Positions 8,957 through 17,997 of a stretch of 64,000 nucleotides of DNA are shown one piece after another. Source of the stretch: Eubacteriaceae bacterium. GTDB lineage: Bacteria; Bacillota; Clostridia; Lachnospirales; Lachnospiraceae. The notes under the pieces are model-generated. The model was not told where the DNA came from and did no database searches. It worked only from the letters and a program-made list of their open reading frames with translations. A program made the position numbers and the translations under genes. The DNA is taken from assembly GCA_910574015.1 (NCBI GenBank), contig CAJSYQ010000014.1, forward strand, positions 1 through 64,000, read 5' to 3'. Position 1 is the stretch's first letter, and every line of letters starts with the position of its first letter.

Positions 8957-9835
8957 TCAGACATTCTGCAACAATTCTTTCTGCAACATCCTTAACTCAT
9001 CAATAGATAACGCTGAACTGCAACGAGCAATCTGCTCTACTGGTAAGCCTTCCTTTAAAAGTTGTACTGCCATTTCCTTCTCCGTATCATACCTCTCACT
9101 CTCAATATACTCCCGCAGGATTTCTTTTTCATCATACATTGCCAACATAATATTCTCAACCTCCTTTTCCCGCTCTTCCAGATATTCCTTCAACACATTC
9201 TTATCCTTGCAGATGCGGATGGTTTCTGTCACTGCCTTCCTGGTTCTGCCATGCAGCTTCCGCTGCTCGTCATAGACCTTCGTGAATGTCACATACTGGC
9301 TGATAATGTCGCCCTGATCGCTTCCGTAGAGAACTTTGATCTTTGCATCAAGAAATGTTTTCTGTCCTTCAAAAAATTCGTCTGCCAGACTGATGTATTC
9401 CGTGCGCTCTTTTCTGTCTCCGGTATAAATGACATACAGTTCCGGTCTGGGAAGCTTGATTTTCTTACTCCTGTATACATTTTGTTTCGTTTTCTTGATA
9501 TAATCCTGGTATGTCACCATCAGGTAAATCAGGATACGGACAGCGATGTTTTCCGTCCAGGTAGCCTGGGCTTCCGTAAGTATGAGTAGTTTTTCCCCTA
9601 CCATGAAGCCAACGTCATTATAGACATCATTTGTCATAATATTATGAATCGTGATATCCGAAAGTGCATCCTCCGTCACCTGGGTATCCTCTGGATGGAG
9701 GGTCTTATACAACTGAAGCAGATATTTTTTATCCTGAAAGAGGTTCGTGAACACGCTATCCTTGATGGTATGCTTTGCAACCTCTTCATCCTTTATTCTG
9801 CTTTCTGCTACATTTGCTTCATTTTTATTTTTCAT
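8957..9835 (-). CDS. Rpn-family recombination-promoting nuclease / putative transposase
   Basis: A 292-residue PD-(D/E)XK nuclease-family protein of the Rpn/PDDEXK_2 type. Characteristic segments are IKDSVFTNLFQDKKYLLQLY near the N-terminus, NDVYNDVGFMVGEKLLILTEAQ (the catalytic Asp and E-x-Q region), a MVTYQDYIKK helix and PELYVIYTGDRKE. The C-terminal 60 residues form the usual tail with the ILREYIESERYD motif. Rpn proteins cleave DNA and stimulate RecA-independent recombination; despite the name many are not transposases, and some act in phage defence. GAGGTG precedes the ATG and its own promoter is at 9891-9919. Related tail sequence occurs in the remnant at 7635-7862. Confidence 0.85.
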   Translation of the reverse strand: MKNKNEANVAESRIKDEEVAKHTIKDSVFTNLFQDKKYLLQLYKTLHPEDTQVTEDALSDITIHNIMTNDVYNDVGFMVGEKLLILTEAQATWTENIAVRILIYLMVTYQDYIKKTKQNVYRSKKIKLPRPELYVIYTGDRKERTEYISLADEFFEGQKTFLDAKIKVLYGSDQGDIISQYVTFTKVYDEQRKLHGRTRKAVTETIRICKDKNVLKEYLEEREKEVENIMLAMYDEKEILREYIESERYDTEKEMAVQLLKEGLPVEQIARCSSALSIDELRMLQKELLQNV

Positions 9836-9890
9836 TTTGTCACCTCATAACCAGAGTCAGGAATCAGGTATGATTCCCTTCTCTCTTTTC

Positions 9891-9919
9891 ATTATACAAA
9901 AGGTTTTCTGATACTTCAA
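9891..9919 (-). promoter_or_regulatory. promoter of Rpn gene
   Basis: Minus strand TTGAAG, 17-base spacer, TATAAT, placed about 55 bases before the ATG of the Rpn gene. Confidence 0.6.
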
Positions 9920-10006
9920 GCACTATTTATCCTGCAAACGCGTAATGAACTTGATATCCCGCTAATGTGTAAAAATTTCTTCTGCAGAAGTTCCTAGTCG
10001 AATTTT

Positions 10007-10043
10007 GGGAAAAATACCTCCCGTATCGGATGGCATTTTTCCC
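10007..10043 (-). terminator. terminator after operon B
   Basis: GGGAAAAAT and ATTTTTCCC form a 9-bp perfect stem with inner GCC/GG pairs. It lies about 60 bases beyond the stop codon of the 374-residue protein gene and is the probable end of operon B; the A/T arms make it usable from both strands. Confidence 0.6.
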
Positions 10044-10103
10044 ATTTTGACTGAGGCTTCCGTCTCCATTTTCGCAAATCAAGCCTGCACTGATTGATAA
10101 ATG

Positions 10104-11228
10104 TCACATATGGCAGTCCACACTGACAAGTACCGTCTCATCGTCCAGGCCGTCAATAAACTGCTCCAGTTCATTTTCCCAATCCCCATTCTTCTCGAAC
10201 CTGCTGTTTTCGCCATCCGAGATATAGCGCTCTGTCGTAGTCCAGATACCATCCTTCAGAAACGCATACATATAGATTGGGTATTTCCTTGTTTTAAGTT
10301 GTGCCAGAAACTCTTCCTCTGTTTCTCCCTTATGATACACATAATCCCCAAATACCTGGAGGCCGTCTTCTGTAATCGTTCCATACGTTTTTTTCGGCAG
10401 AGTTCGGGTTTCAAATGCCTGGACCAGCCTGGCATAACGCTGCTTTTCCTGCTCCAGTTCCCAGTCATACATCGCCTGCCAGGCAATGTCCTTTTTTCTG
10501 GCGGCGCAGGTCCAGCGGTATCCATCTGGAGCCTTTTTCTCATCATCCTCACATGTCCAGCTTCGGTCTGCAATGCCATATTCCTTACAGTCCTCTTTTA
10601 CCAGAAACATATCCGGCCACCGTCCGCCAATGGTATACCAGTCATAAAAAGCATCCGGGTTAAAATAATATCCAAACGCCTCCTGTTCTTCATAATAAGG
10701 TGTCCCATACTCTTTCTCTACGAATTCCTCAAACGTCCGGTAAAACTTACAATACGGAACATTTTCCATGACCTGCATCCTCTTGCACATCTTCGTGCGT
10801 TTCCGATGGTGCAGCGGCCCCCAGTTCTTCTCATACAGTCTGCCGTCCACAATCTCATATTTATGCCAGACAGCGGACTGACGCACTGTAAGGACCGTTC
10901 CATTTGGAAAACGGACCATATTTACCTTCTCCGTCTCATACCTTTTCCGGTAATTCTCCGTCTTATCTTCAAATTCTAGATATTTCGGATTGTCCGTATC
11001 CGAATAAAATGGTTCCATAGCAGCATCCACTTCATCTGCCATCTTGCTGGAAAAAGCAGTGCTCCGCATCTTTACCTCAGACCGGTATATGTCTAATATG
11101 GTATGGTGTCCCGGATTTTCCTTCTTTTGCTCTTCGATTTCCTGAATTATACTTCTGGCCCCTGTTACCCTGGCCATATCTTCATCACATGCTTCGATTT
11201 CCACAGTCACTAATGTCGCATAATGCAT
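10104..11228 (-). CDS. hypothetical 374-residue protein, tandem paralogue A
   Basis: A cytoplasmic protein of unknown function. It is a tandem duplicate of the gene at 11560-12684: both have exactly 374 residues, begin MHYATLVTVEIE and end GLDDETVLVSVDCHM, and share the block RLYEKNWGPLHHRKRTKMCKR and AFYDWYTIGGRWPDMFLVK. The Trp/Tyr-rich pattern FYDWY-x-IGGRWPDMF is striking but I cannot tie it to a named family. AAAAAGGAGG precedes the start. It is the last gene of operon B, downstream of the AAA+ and VWA genes, so it may be a client or partner of that machine; this is inference. The intergenic stretch before it holds a degenerate copy of the 3' end of the VWA gene. Confidence 0.8.
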   Translation of the reverse strand: MHYATLVTVEIEACDEDMARVTGARSIIQEIEEQKKENPGHHTILDIYRSEVKMRSTAFSSKMADEVDAAMEPFYSDTDNPKYLEFEDKTENYRKRYETEKVNMVRFPNGTVLTVRQSAVWHKYEIVDGRLYEKNWGPLHHRKRTKMCKRMQVMENVPYCKFYRTFEEFVEKEYGTPYYEEQEAFGYYFNPDAFYDWYTIGGRWPDMFLVKEDCKEYGIADRSWTCEDDEKKAPDGYRWTCAARKKDIAWQAMYDWELEQEKQRYARLVQAFETRTLPKKTYGTITEDGLQVFGDYVYHKGETEEEFLAQLKTRKYPIYMYAFLKDGIWTTTERYISDGENSRFEKNGDWENELEQFIDGLDDETVLVSVDCHM

Positions 11229-11317
11229 ACGCTTGTCCTCCTTTTTGAATAAGGACAGACCCTATATTCAGAAGATGAAAGCGACAGAAAACAGCAGTCT
11301 GTTCCCGGTTGCCCTTA

Positions 11318-11350
11318 ATCTGAAAAACGCTGACTTTGCGTTTTCCAGAT
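11318..11350 (-). other. intercistronic hairpin before paralogue A
   Basis: ATCTGGAAAACGC pairs with GCGTTTTTCAGAT over 13 bp (one G-T pair) with a 7-base loop. No T-run follows, so an mRNA-processing or stability role is more likely than termination. Confidence 0.5.
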
Positions 11351-11463
11351 TGAAAATAATGATTGTTAGACTGCGTTTTTGCTGTCTTAGAATCATTTTT
11401 CAATCTATCTTCTGAACATACTGCTGTCCCTGTCTTAAATTTCTTTTTATATCCTCTCATCTG

Positions 11464-11557
11464 TTATATCTGGATATACCTCCCGACCATCCTGGTCAGT
11501 TTTGCCTGCAGCCGGTTTAGATCCGTGATATTCATAAAAATCCCTATAGATCCTCTC
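11464..11557 (-). pseudogene. duplicated 3' end of the VWA gene
   Basis: This stretch repeats the last about 95 bases of the VWA gene (12846-12940) with some substitutions and a 2-base deletion that breaks the frame. After the deletion the sequence still reads DLNRLQAKLTRMVGRYIQI and a stop, against DLNQLPAKLTGVVRRHIQI in the intact gene. It marks the edge of the tandem duplication that produced the two 374-residue paralogues. Confidence 0.85.
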
Positions 11558-11559
11558 CT

Positions 11560-12684
11560 TCACATGTGACAATCTACACTGACTAATACTGTTTCATCGT
11601 CCAGACCGTCAATAAATCGCTCCAGCTCATTTTCCCACTCTGCATTCCTTTCGATTCTGCCATTTTTATCTTCCGGAATAACCCGTTCTGCTCTATTCCA
11701 GATTCCATCCGCTAGAAATGCATAAATATTAATCGGGTATTTCTTTCTTTTATAAAAAGCATAGCGTTCCAAAAACTCTTCCTCTGTTTCTCCTTTCTGG
11801 AACACCATTTTCCCAAGTATCCAGATACCTTCTTCTGTAATTCTGCTGCTCATTTCTCCTAGAATTCCAGTAAAAAATGCAGTAGAAAGTCTTGCATAAC
11901 GCATTATCGCCTGCTCCAGTTGCCAGTCATACATAACCTGCCATTCAATATCCTTTTTCCGGGCCGCACAAGTCCAAAAATACCCATCCGGAGCCTCCAT
12001 CTCAGCACGCGACCAGCTTCTGTATGCAATTCCGTACTCCTTACAGTCATCTTTTACCAGAAACATGTCCGGCCAGCGCCCGCCAATAGCGTACCAATCA
12101 TAAAAAGCATTTGGATTGTAATAATATCCGTAAGTCTTCTGTTCCTCGCAGTATGGCGTTCCATATTCCCTCTCAACAAACTTATCAAAGGATTTATAAT
12201 ACTCTGAATACGGAACATGCTCCATTACCTGAATCCTCTTGCACATCTTCGTACGCTTCCTGTGATGCAATGGCCCCCAGTTCTTCTCATACAGCCTGCC
12301 TCGCGCTATCTCATACTTACAATATATAGCGTACTGAGGACTTGTAATAATCTTTCCATTGGGAAATCGAATCAGATCCACGATCTCAGTCTCATACGCT
12401 TTGCGATATTCCTTTATCCTGTCGTCAAACTTCAAATAATCTAAATGATCCGTGTCACAATAAAAAGGAAGCATAATGGTCTCCACTTCATCCGCCATCC
12501 TGCTGGAAAAAACTGTGCTACGCATCCACAACTCATGCTCGCATATACCCAGTATAACATCATATTCTGAGTTTCTTATTCTGAAGTCTGTAAGTTTCCC
12601 CATCAGTTCTTGTGCTTCCATTGTTCTTGTTTCATTTTCCATACATGACTCTATTTCTACTGTCACTAAAGTTGCATAATGCAT
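11560..12684 (-). CDS. hypothetical 374-residue protein, tandem paralogue B
   Basis: Paralogue of the 10104-11228 product, of the same length and co-linear throughout (RLYEKNWGPLHHRKRTKMCKR, FYDWYAIGGRWPDMFLVK, GLDDETVLVSVDCHM). The ATG at 12684 is preferred over an upstream in-frame codon because AGAAAGGAT lies just before it and because it makes the two paralogues equal in length. Divergence between the copies is spread along the protein, so the duplication is not recent and both copies look intact. It directly follows the VWA gene (gap about 160 bases) in operon B. Function unknown. Confidence 0.8.
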   Translation of the reverse strand: MHYATLVTVEIESCMENETRTMEAQELMGKLTDFRIRNSEYDVILGICEHELWMRSTVFSSRMADEVETIMLPFYCDTDHLDYLKFDDRIKEYRKAYETEIVDLIRFPNGKIITSPQYAIYCKYEIARGRLYEKNWGPLHHRKRTKMCKRIQVMEHVPYSEYYKSFDKFVEREYGTPYCEEQKTYGYYYNPNAFYDWYAIGGRWPDMFLVKDDCKEYGIAYRSWSRAEMEAPDGYFWTCAARKKDIEWQVMYDWQLEQAIMRYARLSTAFFTGILGEMSSRITEEGIWILGKMVFQKGETEEEFLERYAFYKRKKYPINIYAFLADGIWNRAERVIPEDKNGRIERNAEWENELERFIDGLDDETVLVSVDCHM

Positions 12685-12845
12685 AATGATCATCCTTTCT
12701 GAAAAAGAGATAGCCAGCAAATTCAGAAAATCTAGGTAACAGAAACCTCAATCTGCTTTCTGTGCCACACAAAATCTTCTGAACATGCTGCTGTCCCTGT
12801 CTTATTTGTTTGGTGAATAATTACTTTTTAATATCCTCTCATCTG

Positions 12846-15179
12846 TTATATCTGGATATGCCTCCTGACCACTCCAGTCAGTTTAGCCGGCAACTGGTTC
12901 AGATCCGTGATATCCATAAAGGAATCCCCATAGATCCTCTCAATGTTCTGCTTGTCATCGCCAATGGCTGCCGCCACGAAGATAATGTTTTTCCGCTGGT
13001 ATTCCTGTCTGACTCCCCGGAGGTCCTCCTCTGCCGCAGTCCCGTCATAACCCCTGTCTGCTGGCTGTCCATCGGATACGATCATTAAGATTTTAATCTC
13101 TTCCGGACGCTTTGACAGCTGTTCAGCCACATACCGCAGGGCTGCCCCGTCACGGTTGCCGCCCCTGGCATTGATGTCCATCATCCGGTACTGGTCCTCC
13201 TGGTCAATACTTTCAAACTCCGCATAGGAATACAGATCCACTACACTGCCATGATGGGGATCGTACCCTGTGCTGTGCCCGTAAACCATCACCGGTATAT
13301 CCAGTCCCCGGCAGAAATCATACAGGATAATTGCTGTGGCTCTGGCATAGGTACAGCGGTCACAGGAACTCATAGAACCGGACTCGTCTAATAACAGTCC
13401 CACTGCCATTTCCGGAATCTCATTGGGGAGGGAATTTTTATAAAACACCTTCCCGTCATTCCGGCACAGGGCATGGGTGTCTAAACGCCTTCCCATCAGA
13501 AGTCCTATCATCTTACCGCCACGCCTGCTTTCCTTTAACTGCTTCACCAGGCTTTTCTGCATCTGTTTGGATATGGCTAACAAAGGATTGGCAACCTGGT
13601 CATATTGCTCCACCAGTTCCTCATCCACGCTGCTGATCCGATTGACCTGAATCCCGACTCCCTCATGGATATTGCCATAAGAGATATTCTGTGCCGCTTC
13701 ATTCAATTCCTGCAATCGTTCATTCTCTAACTGCTCACAGGCAGAACGCTCTGCCATCTGATCCAGTATCCGCTCAATATCGGCTGCTGCACGTTCATCG
13801 CATTCCCTCTCATAATCCTCGTTGCGGCTGACTGTGCCACCCACCGGATTTGATACGCTGGATGTCTGCGTGAGGGGTATCCTGCCCTGCTCCTGCTCTG
13901 TCGCTTTCTGTTTCCCGGTATTTCCTGCTTTTTGCATTGGTGTCAGCGGTTCCTCGTCGGACTCGTCTTCACTGGAAGCCATGCCAGCGCTTCCCTTCTC
14001 ATCCCCGGACTCATTTTCCTCGGTTCCTTCTGCTTCATCAGACTCAGATTCCTCTTCGTCCGCTCCGCCGGTTTCCCCTGCTCCGGAACTTTCTTCTGAT
14101 TCTTCCGCATCTGCACGGGTTTTTGCCCGGTTTCCGGCAGTCTGTCCGCCAGATATCTCTTCTGAATCCTCCCCGTCCGCCACTGGTCTGCTCACGCAAC
14201 CCGTGGCGCTGGTGGAAGTCCCAGTCAGGCTTCCCAGCCCTGCCTCCAGCAGTTCCTCCGCCGATATGCTCAGTCCGGCTGCCGTCATTTCATCACACCG
14301 TTTTTTCATTTCCTCCAGATAGTCTTCAATATAATCCCACAATCTTACCAGAATGGTATTTACCACGTCACAGCGGGATTTGGCTGATTTTACCATCACT
14401 GCCTGGTCAATCTCTGTAATGAGGCCGAACACCGACTGGATGCGCTCATCCGTCAATGCCTCATCCCCATACTTGATTTCCCCGAACAGTGCATAGGACA
14501 GCATAATCTGCAGGATGCTCTGAAAAATATGTCCGCTTTCCTCTTCCTGTTCTTTCATCTGCGTCACGTCAGGCATCAGTTTCCACTGCCGCTCCCGCAG
14601 GATTTCCAATCCATAGCCTAATGTTCCTGGAAACTGGTTTAAGAAACGGTGTTCAATGTAGCCGTCCTCCAGAACATTCCATATATCATGTGCCACCTTC
14701 AAAAACAGCTTTTTGTTCAGCTCATCGGCACGCACATAGTCCCAGACTGCTCTCTCATTCAGCTTATCCTTTGCCGCTTTCAAATCAGGCGCAGCCGGAT
14801 ACCACCGTTCATCCACCAGGGCGTTGAAGTAGGACTGGCTGCACAGAAAATCCGTATACAGCACATGTCCCAGTTCATGGGAAAACAGTCCGCAGACAAT
14901 CTGGTAGCGGTTTTCCCGTCCTCTCACTTTTGTAACAACGGGATTTCCAGCATTAATCCGTATCACCTGGTTATTGGTATCTGCCCAATCCTGTACTTTC
15001 GGCTTCCAATAGATTTTGACATGGACCCTCCGATTATAATGGTACCGTTTTGTCTGTGCCACTGCCAGATCCTCAAAATGCCCGGCCAATATCCTGGATG
15101 TAAAAAACTGCCTATCCGTGATCTTACTACGTCTTTCGTTCATTAAACGCCTTACTATTTTGTGATCCACCCTTGCCAT
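12846..15179 (-). CDS. CobT-like VWA-domain protein with HExxH motif
   Basis: A 777-residue protein, third component of operon B's ATPase module. Residues 95-110 read GLFSHELGHVLYTDF, an HExxH zinc-peptidase-like motif, followed at about 169-176 by VLEDGYIE, the usual place of the third ligand. Residues about 330-440 are a very acidic low-complexity linker (Glu/Ser/Asp/Gly), like the acidic linker of cobaltochelatase CobT. The C-terminal 180 residues are a von Willebrand factor A domain with an intact MIDAS: DESGSM at 598-603, GGNRDG near 677 and SDGQPAD near 702. VWA proteins work with MoxR/CobS AAA+ ATPases to insert metals or remodel complexes. The start at 15179 follows GGGAGG. Cobalamin synthesis is unlikely since no cobalamin gene is nearby. 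Confidence 0.88.
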   Translation of the reverse strand: MARVDHKIVRRLMNERRSKITDRQFFTSRILAGHFEDLAVAQTKRYHYNRRVHVKIYWKPKVQDWADTNNQVIRINAGNPVVTKVRGRENRYQIVCGLFSHELGHVLYTDFLCSQSYFNALVDERWYPAAPDLKAAKDKLNERAVWDYVRADELNKKLFLKVAHDIWNVLEDGYIEHRFLNQFPGTLGYGLEILRERQWKLMPDVTQMKEQEEESGHIFQSILQIMLSYALFGEIKYGDEALTDERIQSVFGLITEIDQAVMVKSAKSRCDVVNTILVRLWDYIEDYLEEMKKRCDEMTAAGLSISAEELLEAGLGSLTGTSTSATGCVSRPVADGEDSEEISGGQTAGNRAKTRADAEESEESSGAGETGGADEEESESDEAEGTEENESGDEKGSAGMASSEDESDEEPLTPMQKAGNTGKQKATEQEQGRIPLTQTSSVSNPVGGTVSRNEDYERECDERAAADIERILDQMAERSACEQLENERLQELNEAAQNISYGNIHEGVGIQVNRISSVDEELVEQYDQVANPLLAISKQMQKSLVKQLKESRRGGKMIGLLMGRRLDTHALCRNDGKVFYKNSLPNEIPEMAVGLLLDESGSMSSCDRCTYARATAIILYDFCRGLDIPVMVYGHSTGYDPHHGSVVDLYSYAEFESIDQEDQYRMMDINARGGNRDGAALRYVAEQLSKRPEEIKILMIVSDGQPADRGYDGTAAEEDLRGVRQEYQRKNIIFVAAAIGDDKQNIERIYGDSFMDITDLNQLPAKLTGVVRRHIQI

Positions 15180-15202
15180 AGGGTACCTCCCTTCTTTCTG
15201 AA

Positions 15203-15234
15203 AACGCACTGCCGAGATATTCTTGCAGTGCGTT
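15203..15234 (-). other. intercistronic hairpin between AAA+ and VWA genes
   Basis: AACGCACTGC and GCAGTGCGTT form a perfect 10-bp stem with a 12-base loop just before the ribosome site of the VWA gene. Only two to four Ts follow, so it may adjust relative expression of the pair rather than stop transcription. Confidence 0.5.
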
Positions 15235-15284
15235 CATGATGATAATTCTTGGAATGCGTATTTTGCTGTCCAGGAATTATTTTT

Positions 15285-17159
15285 TCAGACTGCCGCACGC
15301 ATTCTCTTCGGCGGAAAGATTGGTTCCAGCACCGTTGTAATAAGCGCATCTCTGTCAACCTCATCCGACGTTGCCTTGCTGATAATGGTGTACAGTGCCG
15401 ATTCATAAGGATTTCCCGTAATCTCGGTACTGATCACCCAGTCAATCAGGCTCCTCATGCCATACGAGCCGTCCGTGATACTGTTTTTCCGGCAGTAGTC
15501 TGCCAGGTCATTTACCACCTGCACCATCTGGGACACCTGGAACTCATCCGTAGCTCCCGTCACACTCATAGCACGCTGTACCATCACCTCCGGTTCCGGC
15601 AACTCCACGTCTTTTACCAGACTCATTCTATCAATGACTGACTGATTCATACCCCGGCATCCCTCATAACTGACATTGGTGGTAACGACCACCACCGCAT
15701 CCGGATGCCTCTCGATGATTTCACCGGTAGGAAGGGTAATCCCTCCTGACTGCTCTAACAGGGAGTTTAATCCCACCAGAACGCCCGGCTGCACGATTGT
15801 CGTAGGTTCTTGCACCTCTATCAAGTATCCATTTTTCAGGGCTTTGATAAAATCCGTCTCCACATAAGAGTAGGTCTGCCCGCTGCTTTTAGAACCTTCC
15901 GTCCGTCTGGAAAGTGCCTGTACCTTTTTTGTTACCATGTCAAGCACCACTGCCATGCAGTCCTGCGTGCTGGCATCGTCATTTTCTTTCCCGGTCAGCT
16001 GCTGGTACACGCCAGCCGGGTCAAAATCCATGTCATCCAGGTCCGGCAGTTCCATCAGCTTCGCCACGTTTTCATAACTTATGCCGCCCATGCTTTTCAG
16101 CGTGGCAAGCTCTTTGTCAAGCGCAGCATCCCCAGTCGAACCGGAATCCGAATCCGGGAAGATCATCCCCACAAAGTCAAAAATCTCCGTACCTGCCGAG
16201 CAGGTGTATTTCATGTAGGGAAGATGCAGCCCTGCCGCAATCGCCTTCGCTCCCATTGTCTTACCGGTTCCTGCCGGTCCCCGCAAGAGGAAGTTCCGCA
16301 TCTGCATGGATTTCCCTGTCGTTTCTTTTGCGTGCCTGCAGATTTCCACCACTTCCTGCGGAATGATATACCAGTCCGGTATTTCCGGCACCAGGCCCTC
16401 CTCCACCGCATTCAGTGTGCGCCCCTGCATGACATATTTGCCCTCAAAATCTGCTTTCTCTACCAGAATGCCAGCTTTTTTTATCGTTGCCGGCCCGGTG
16501 TTTGCAAAGATAGTAAATTCCCCAGCGGTCACACTAACGGGGGTAAATGCCCCCGAATCCAGCTGTGCATTGGATACCCGCATCAGGTTGCCGGAAGCAT
16601 CCACATCCAGTTTCAGATGGGCGCTGCATGTCTCATCCTTTATCCTGCGGTACGCATTGTCACACAAAACCGCCATGCTTTCCTTTGCCACATCGAAATC
16701 CGGATACCCTTTCTGGTACTGCTCGTAGTAACGCTCATACTGCTCTGCAAATTCCTCATCGTCCATCAGAAACGGCATCATTGCCATAATGACAGCGGCG
16801 CCGTCTCTGCCTCTTGGATTCATAGTATAGTTCTCCATCAACTCAGTGTCCTTATTATAAACACTGGCAAGCGCCATTCCTCTTGAATTGTCATAAACCA
16901 CCAAATGGTAAGCCGTTTCATCCACAGAGGATTTGTACTCCGCCACCGAACGGTGGTCAATCAGGCCAACCGCCCCTTCGCCTGTCCCATTCATACACTG
17001 GCAGACCGCATGGACTGCCTTGATCATCGTACAGTTGAGCGTGGCCTCCGTCCCACTTCCATATCTGGATGAAACACTAACCTTTTTGTTTGTCAAGGTA
17101 TCAAAAGGTTCTGGAAGATCTCGGCTAAAATTAAATATGTTGTTCATGTTTGTACTCAT
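15285..17159 (-). CDS. MoxR/CobS-like AAA+ ATPase
   Basis: A 624-residue protein. Residues 1-255 are an element-specific N-terminal domain that I do not recognise. Residues 285-600 are the AAA+ motor: Walker A GPAGTGKT at 294-301, a sensor-1 segment VVVVTTNVSYEGCRG, and a RSLIDWV helix near 565. The insert after Walker A (EIFDFVGMIFPDSDSG) and the arrangement resemble MoxR/CobS ATPases, which act in pairs with a VWA protein, here the next gene. A chaperone-like role in loading or remodelling a target complex is inferred; the target is not evident. AAAGAGG precedes the ATG. Part of operon B with SSB, which may mean the target is a DNA replication or repair complex. Confidence 0.88.
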   Translation of the reverse strand: MSTNMNNIFNFSRDLPEPFDTLTNKKVSVSSRYGSGTEATLNCTMIKAVHAVCQCMNGTGEGAVGLIDHRSVAEYKSSVDETAYHLVVYDNSRGMALASVYNKDTELMENYTMNPRGRDGAAVIMAMMPFLMDDEEFAEQYERYYEQYQKGYPDFDVAKESMAVLCDNAYRRIKDETCSAHLKLDVDASGNLMRVSNAQLDSGAFTPVSVTAGEFTIFANTGPATIKKAGILVEKADFEGKYVMQGRTLNAVEEGLVPEIPDWYIIPQEVVEICRHAKETTGKSMQMRNFLLRGPAGTGKTMGAKAIAAGLHLPYMKYTCSAGTEIFDFVGMIFPDSDSGSTGDAALDKELATLKSMGGISYENVAKLMELPDLDDMDFDPAGVYQQLTGKENDDASTQDCMAVVLDMVTKKVQALSRRTEGSKSSGQTYSYVETDFIKALKNGYLIEVQEPTTIVQPGVLVGLNSLLEQSGGITLPTGEIIERHPDAVVVVTTNVSYEGCRGMNQSVIDRMSLVKDVELPEPEVMVQRAMSVTGATDEFQVSQMVQVVNDLADYCRKNSITDGSYGMRSLIDWVISTEITGNPYESALYTIISKATSDEVDRDALITTVLEPIFPPKRMRAAV

Positions 17160-17196
17160 AGATTACCTCTTTCTGCGCTGCTCTCTGCGCATAAAA

Positions 17197-17231
17197 CAAG
17201 TTTGTGCAAGCAGCGCATAGTCACAAACTTG
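17197..17231 (-). other. intercistronic hairpin before AAA+ gene
   Basis: CAAGTTTGTG pairs perfectly with CACAAACTTG over 10 bp with a 15-base loop, between the 17266 gene and the AAA+ gene. No T-run on the minus strand. Confidence 0.45.
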
Positions 17232-17265
17232 CCAGTTGAACGAAGTTCATTTATTCCCTTTCTGC

Positions 17266-17997
17266 TTATAAAATTATTGCAATGCCATCGGTTACAATTT
17301 TTACCTTGTCAAGACCAGCCCGTTCCAGTTCCCGGCAGATATCCGGCCAGCTCTCCGGAGAGGGCAACTCCTCCAAAGGTATCAGGATTTCATTCTTTCC
17401 CTGTCCGATCGCCTCATTGCAGCGTTCATTCAGTTCCAGTATGTGTGCCTCACTCCACTCGAATGCAAGCAACTCATAGTTGTTTTCCACTGGCTCTTCG
17501 TCAAAAACTTGATCCTCTTCTGGTTCCGGCGTTATCGGCTCCTCTTTTTGCCCCGGATAGTAATCAATCCCCACCGCCTGAAGGTTCCGGTGCAGCACTT
17601 CCGCCCTGCGGTAGCCTCCTGCCCGGTTAAGAAGGATAAATGCCTCCCCACCGGCCATGATTTCCTGCATGGCATCCGGCGTCTCCCAGACCCATCTGGC
17701 TTCGGGATAATCCTGCGCCACCAGTTCAGTAATCTGTGTCTGCATGATAGAATATGCCATCTGTTCCAAATCCCTAATGGTCATACTGGGTTTTGGTTCT
17801 GGCAGTAAAGGTACTGGTGTCAGCACCTCGATTTTTTCTGGCCTGTTGCACAACACCTTAAGTGCTGCCACAAAGATTCCCAGTATCATCAGCAACAGGA
17901 TGGGCCAAAGCCTGCAGATGGCGGAAAGCAATGCCAGCATCCCTAACAAAATCAAGATGTCAGCGGCTATCCTGCCTTTCATTTCCCTCTGGTTCAT
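17266..17997 (-). CDS. hypothetical membrane-anchored protein
   Basis: A 243-residue protein with two adjacent hydrophobic segments near the N-terminus (ILILLGMLALLSAICRLW and PILLLMILGIFVAALKVL), then a soluble domain of about 190 residues. Residues about 90-135 contain a stretch on membrane hairpin-distal side ending EVLHRNLQAVGIDYYPG that I do not recognise, and residues 140-165 are Glu/Pro-rich. The ATG at 17997 overlaps the stop of the upstream gene (ATGA), with CAGGAG five bases before it; a GTG six bases upstream is the alternative. It lies between SSB and the AAA+ ATPase in operon B and could tether that machine to the membrane, which is speculative. Confidence 0.75.
   Translation of the reverse strand: MNQREMKGRIAADILILLGMLALLSAICRLWPILLLMILGIFVAALKVLCNRPEKIEVLTPVPLLPEPKPSMTIRDLEQMAYSIMQTQITELVAQDYPEARWVWETPDAMQEIMAGGEAFILLNRAGGYRRAEVLHRNLQAVGIDYYPGQKEEPITPEPEEDQVFDEEPVENNYELLAFEWSEAHILELNERCNEAIGQGKNEILIPLEELPSPESWPDICRELERAGLDKVKIVTDGIAIIL

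Noticed and set aside
11185-11460. 91-codon minus-strand frame overlapping the start of the 374-residue paralogue A
   Set aside because: It covers the intergenic hairpin and lies inside the duplicated non-coding stretch; no ribosome site, and the matching region of the other copy has no such frame.
13822-14322. Ser/Pro-rich plus-strand frame opposite the VWA gene
   Set aside because: It is the antisense shadow of the acidic low-complexity linker of the VWA protein.
12846-17159. Cobalt chelatase (cobalamin synthesis) for the AAA+/VWA pair
   Set aside because: No other cobalamin gene is present, the context is DNA metabolism of a mobile element, and an HExxH site is not part of CobT as I know it.
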